A DNA stretch of 27,140 nucleotides from a virus: positions 1 through 27,140 of IMG/VR virus record IMGVR_UViG_3300030390_001642; one strand, given 5' to 3'. Within the stretch, counting starts at the first letter, position 1. Each line of letters begins with the position of its first letter. The notes beneath the pieces are model-generated. The model was not told the DNA's origin. It ran no database searches and was given only the letters and a program-made list of their open reading frames with translations. Both the position numbers and the translations under genes were made by a program. Of this stretch, positions 27,009 to 27,140 are shown in pieces.

Positions 27009-27118
27009 AAGCTAAATTAAAAAAAGTCAGTAAAGAATTAAAAGGTGCATCTGCTATGCACAAAAAACAATCTAGTATTATAGACAAAATGTTAAAATCT
27101 TTAAAAACTAAAAAATGA
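27005..27118 (+). CDS. Very small basic helical protein (37 aa)
   Basis: The product starts MKAKLKKVSKELKGASAMHK and ends MLKSLKTKK: one amphipathic, Lys-rich helix, no cysteine. I recall a similar pattern (eL..AS..H..Q) in small proteins near the ends of structural operons in marine phages, function unknown. ATGA overlap with the 47-residue gene upstream suggests coupled translation. Confidence 0.6.
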   Translation: MKAKLKKVSKELKGASAMHKKQSSIIDKMLKSLKTKK

Positions 27119-27140
27119 AATTATGGAAAATTGTCCTTAT
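27115..27140 (+). CDS. Start of another gene, cut by window end
   Basis: An ATG at 27115 overlaps the previous TGA as ATGA and reads MKLWKIVL before the window ends, which would suit a signal-peptide or membrane-anchored product. An alternative start at 27123 (MENCPY, other frame) follows AAATT as at 26861-26864. The right one cannot be chosen here. Confidence 0.3.

Noticed and set aside
1-27140. CRISPR arrays, insertion sequences, integrase or attachment sites
   Set aside because: No regularly spaced direct repeats, transposase-like proteins, terminal inverted repeats or recombinase motifs were seen.

Overview
The window is a single-strand block of a double-stranded DNA tailed-phage genome: every supported gene lies on the + strand, tightly packed, in an AT-rich sequence. 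It holds the virion-building module of a short-tailed (podovirus-type) phage. The order is large terminase (5' end cut by the window), portal, scaffold, major capsid protein, a small protein of unknown function, two connector/ring-type proteins, a very large modular tail protein, a second tail protein, then three internal or ejected virion proteins ending in one of 2748 residues, and finally very small basic genes at the right edge. There is no tape-measure, tail-tube or sheath gene, which fits a short tail. The family resemblances are recalled from uncultured marine podovirus genomes (and more distantly T7, P22 and crAss-like phages); no search was run.

Host: start codons are not preceded by Shine-Dalgarno GGAGG-type sites. 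They follow A/T-only leaders or overlap the previous stop as ATGA. This is the pattern known for Bacteroidota and their phages, so a marine flavobacterium-like host is a reasonable inference, not a demonstration.

Region by region: 1-3623 packaging (terminase, portal, joined by ATGA); 3658-6353 capsid assembly (scaffold, major capsid protein); 6371-7240 two strong intergenic hairpin regions bracketing an unknown 254-residue gene; 7257-9638 connector proteins; 9642-16038 tail proteins, with a recurring beta-rich module; 16050-26861 internal proteins in a layout like T7 genes 14-15-16, the last carrying a zinc-protease-like HEQTH motif; 26865-27140 tiny overlapping genes.

Working together: terminase and portal package DNA into a shell made from scaffold and capsid protein. 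The connectors close the portal and carry the tail hub and receptor-contact protein. The three internal proteins probably leave the virion during infection to build a path for DNA across the Gram-negative envelope. No RNA genes, CRISPR arrays, integrase or insertion sequences were seen, and no gap without a gene exceeds 300 bases. The most interesting points are the giant ejected protein with its candidate protease, the beta-module repeated across neighbouring virion proteins, and the hairpins around the unknown gene after the capsid gene.
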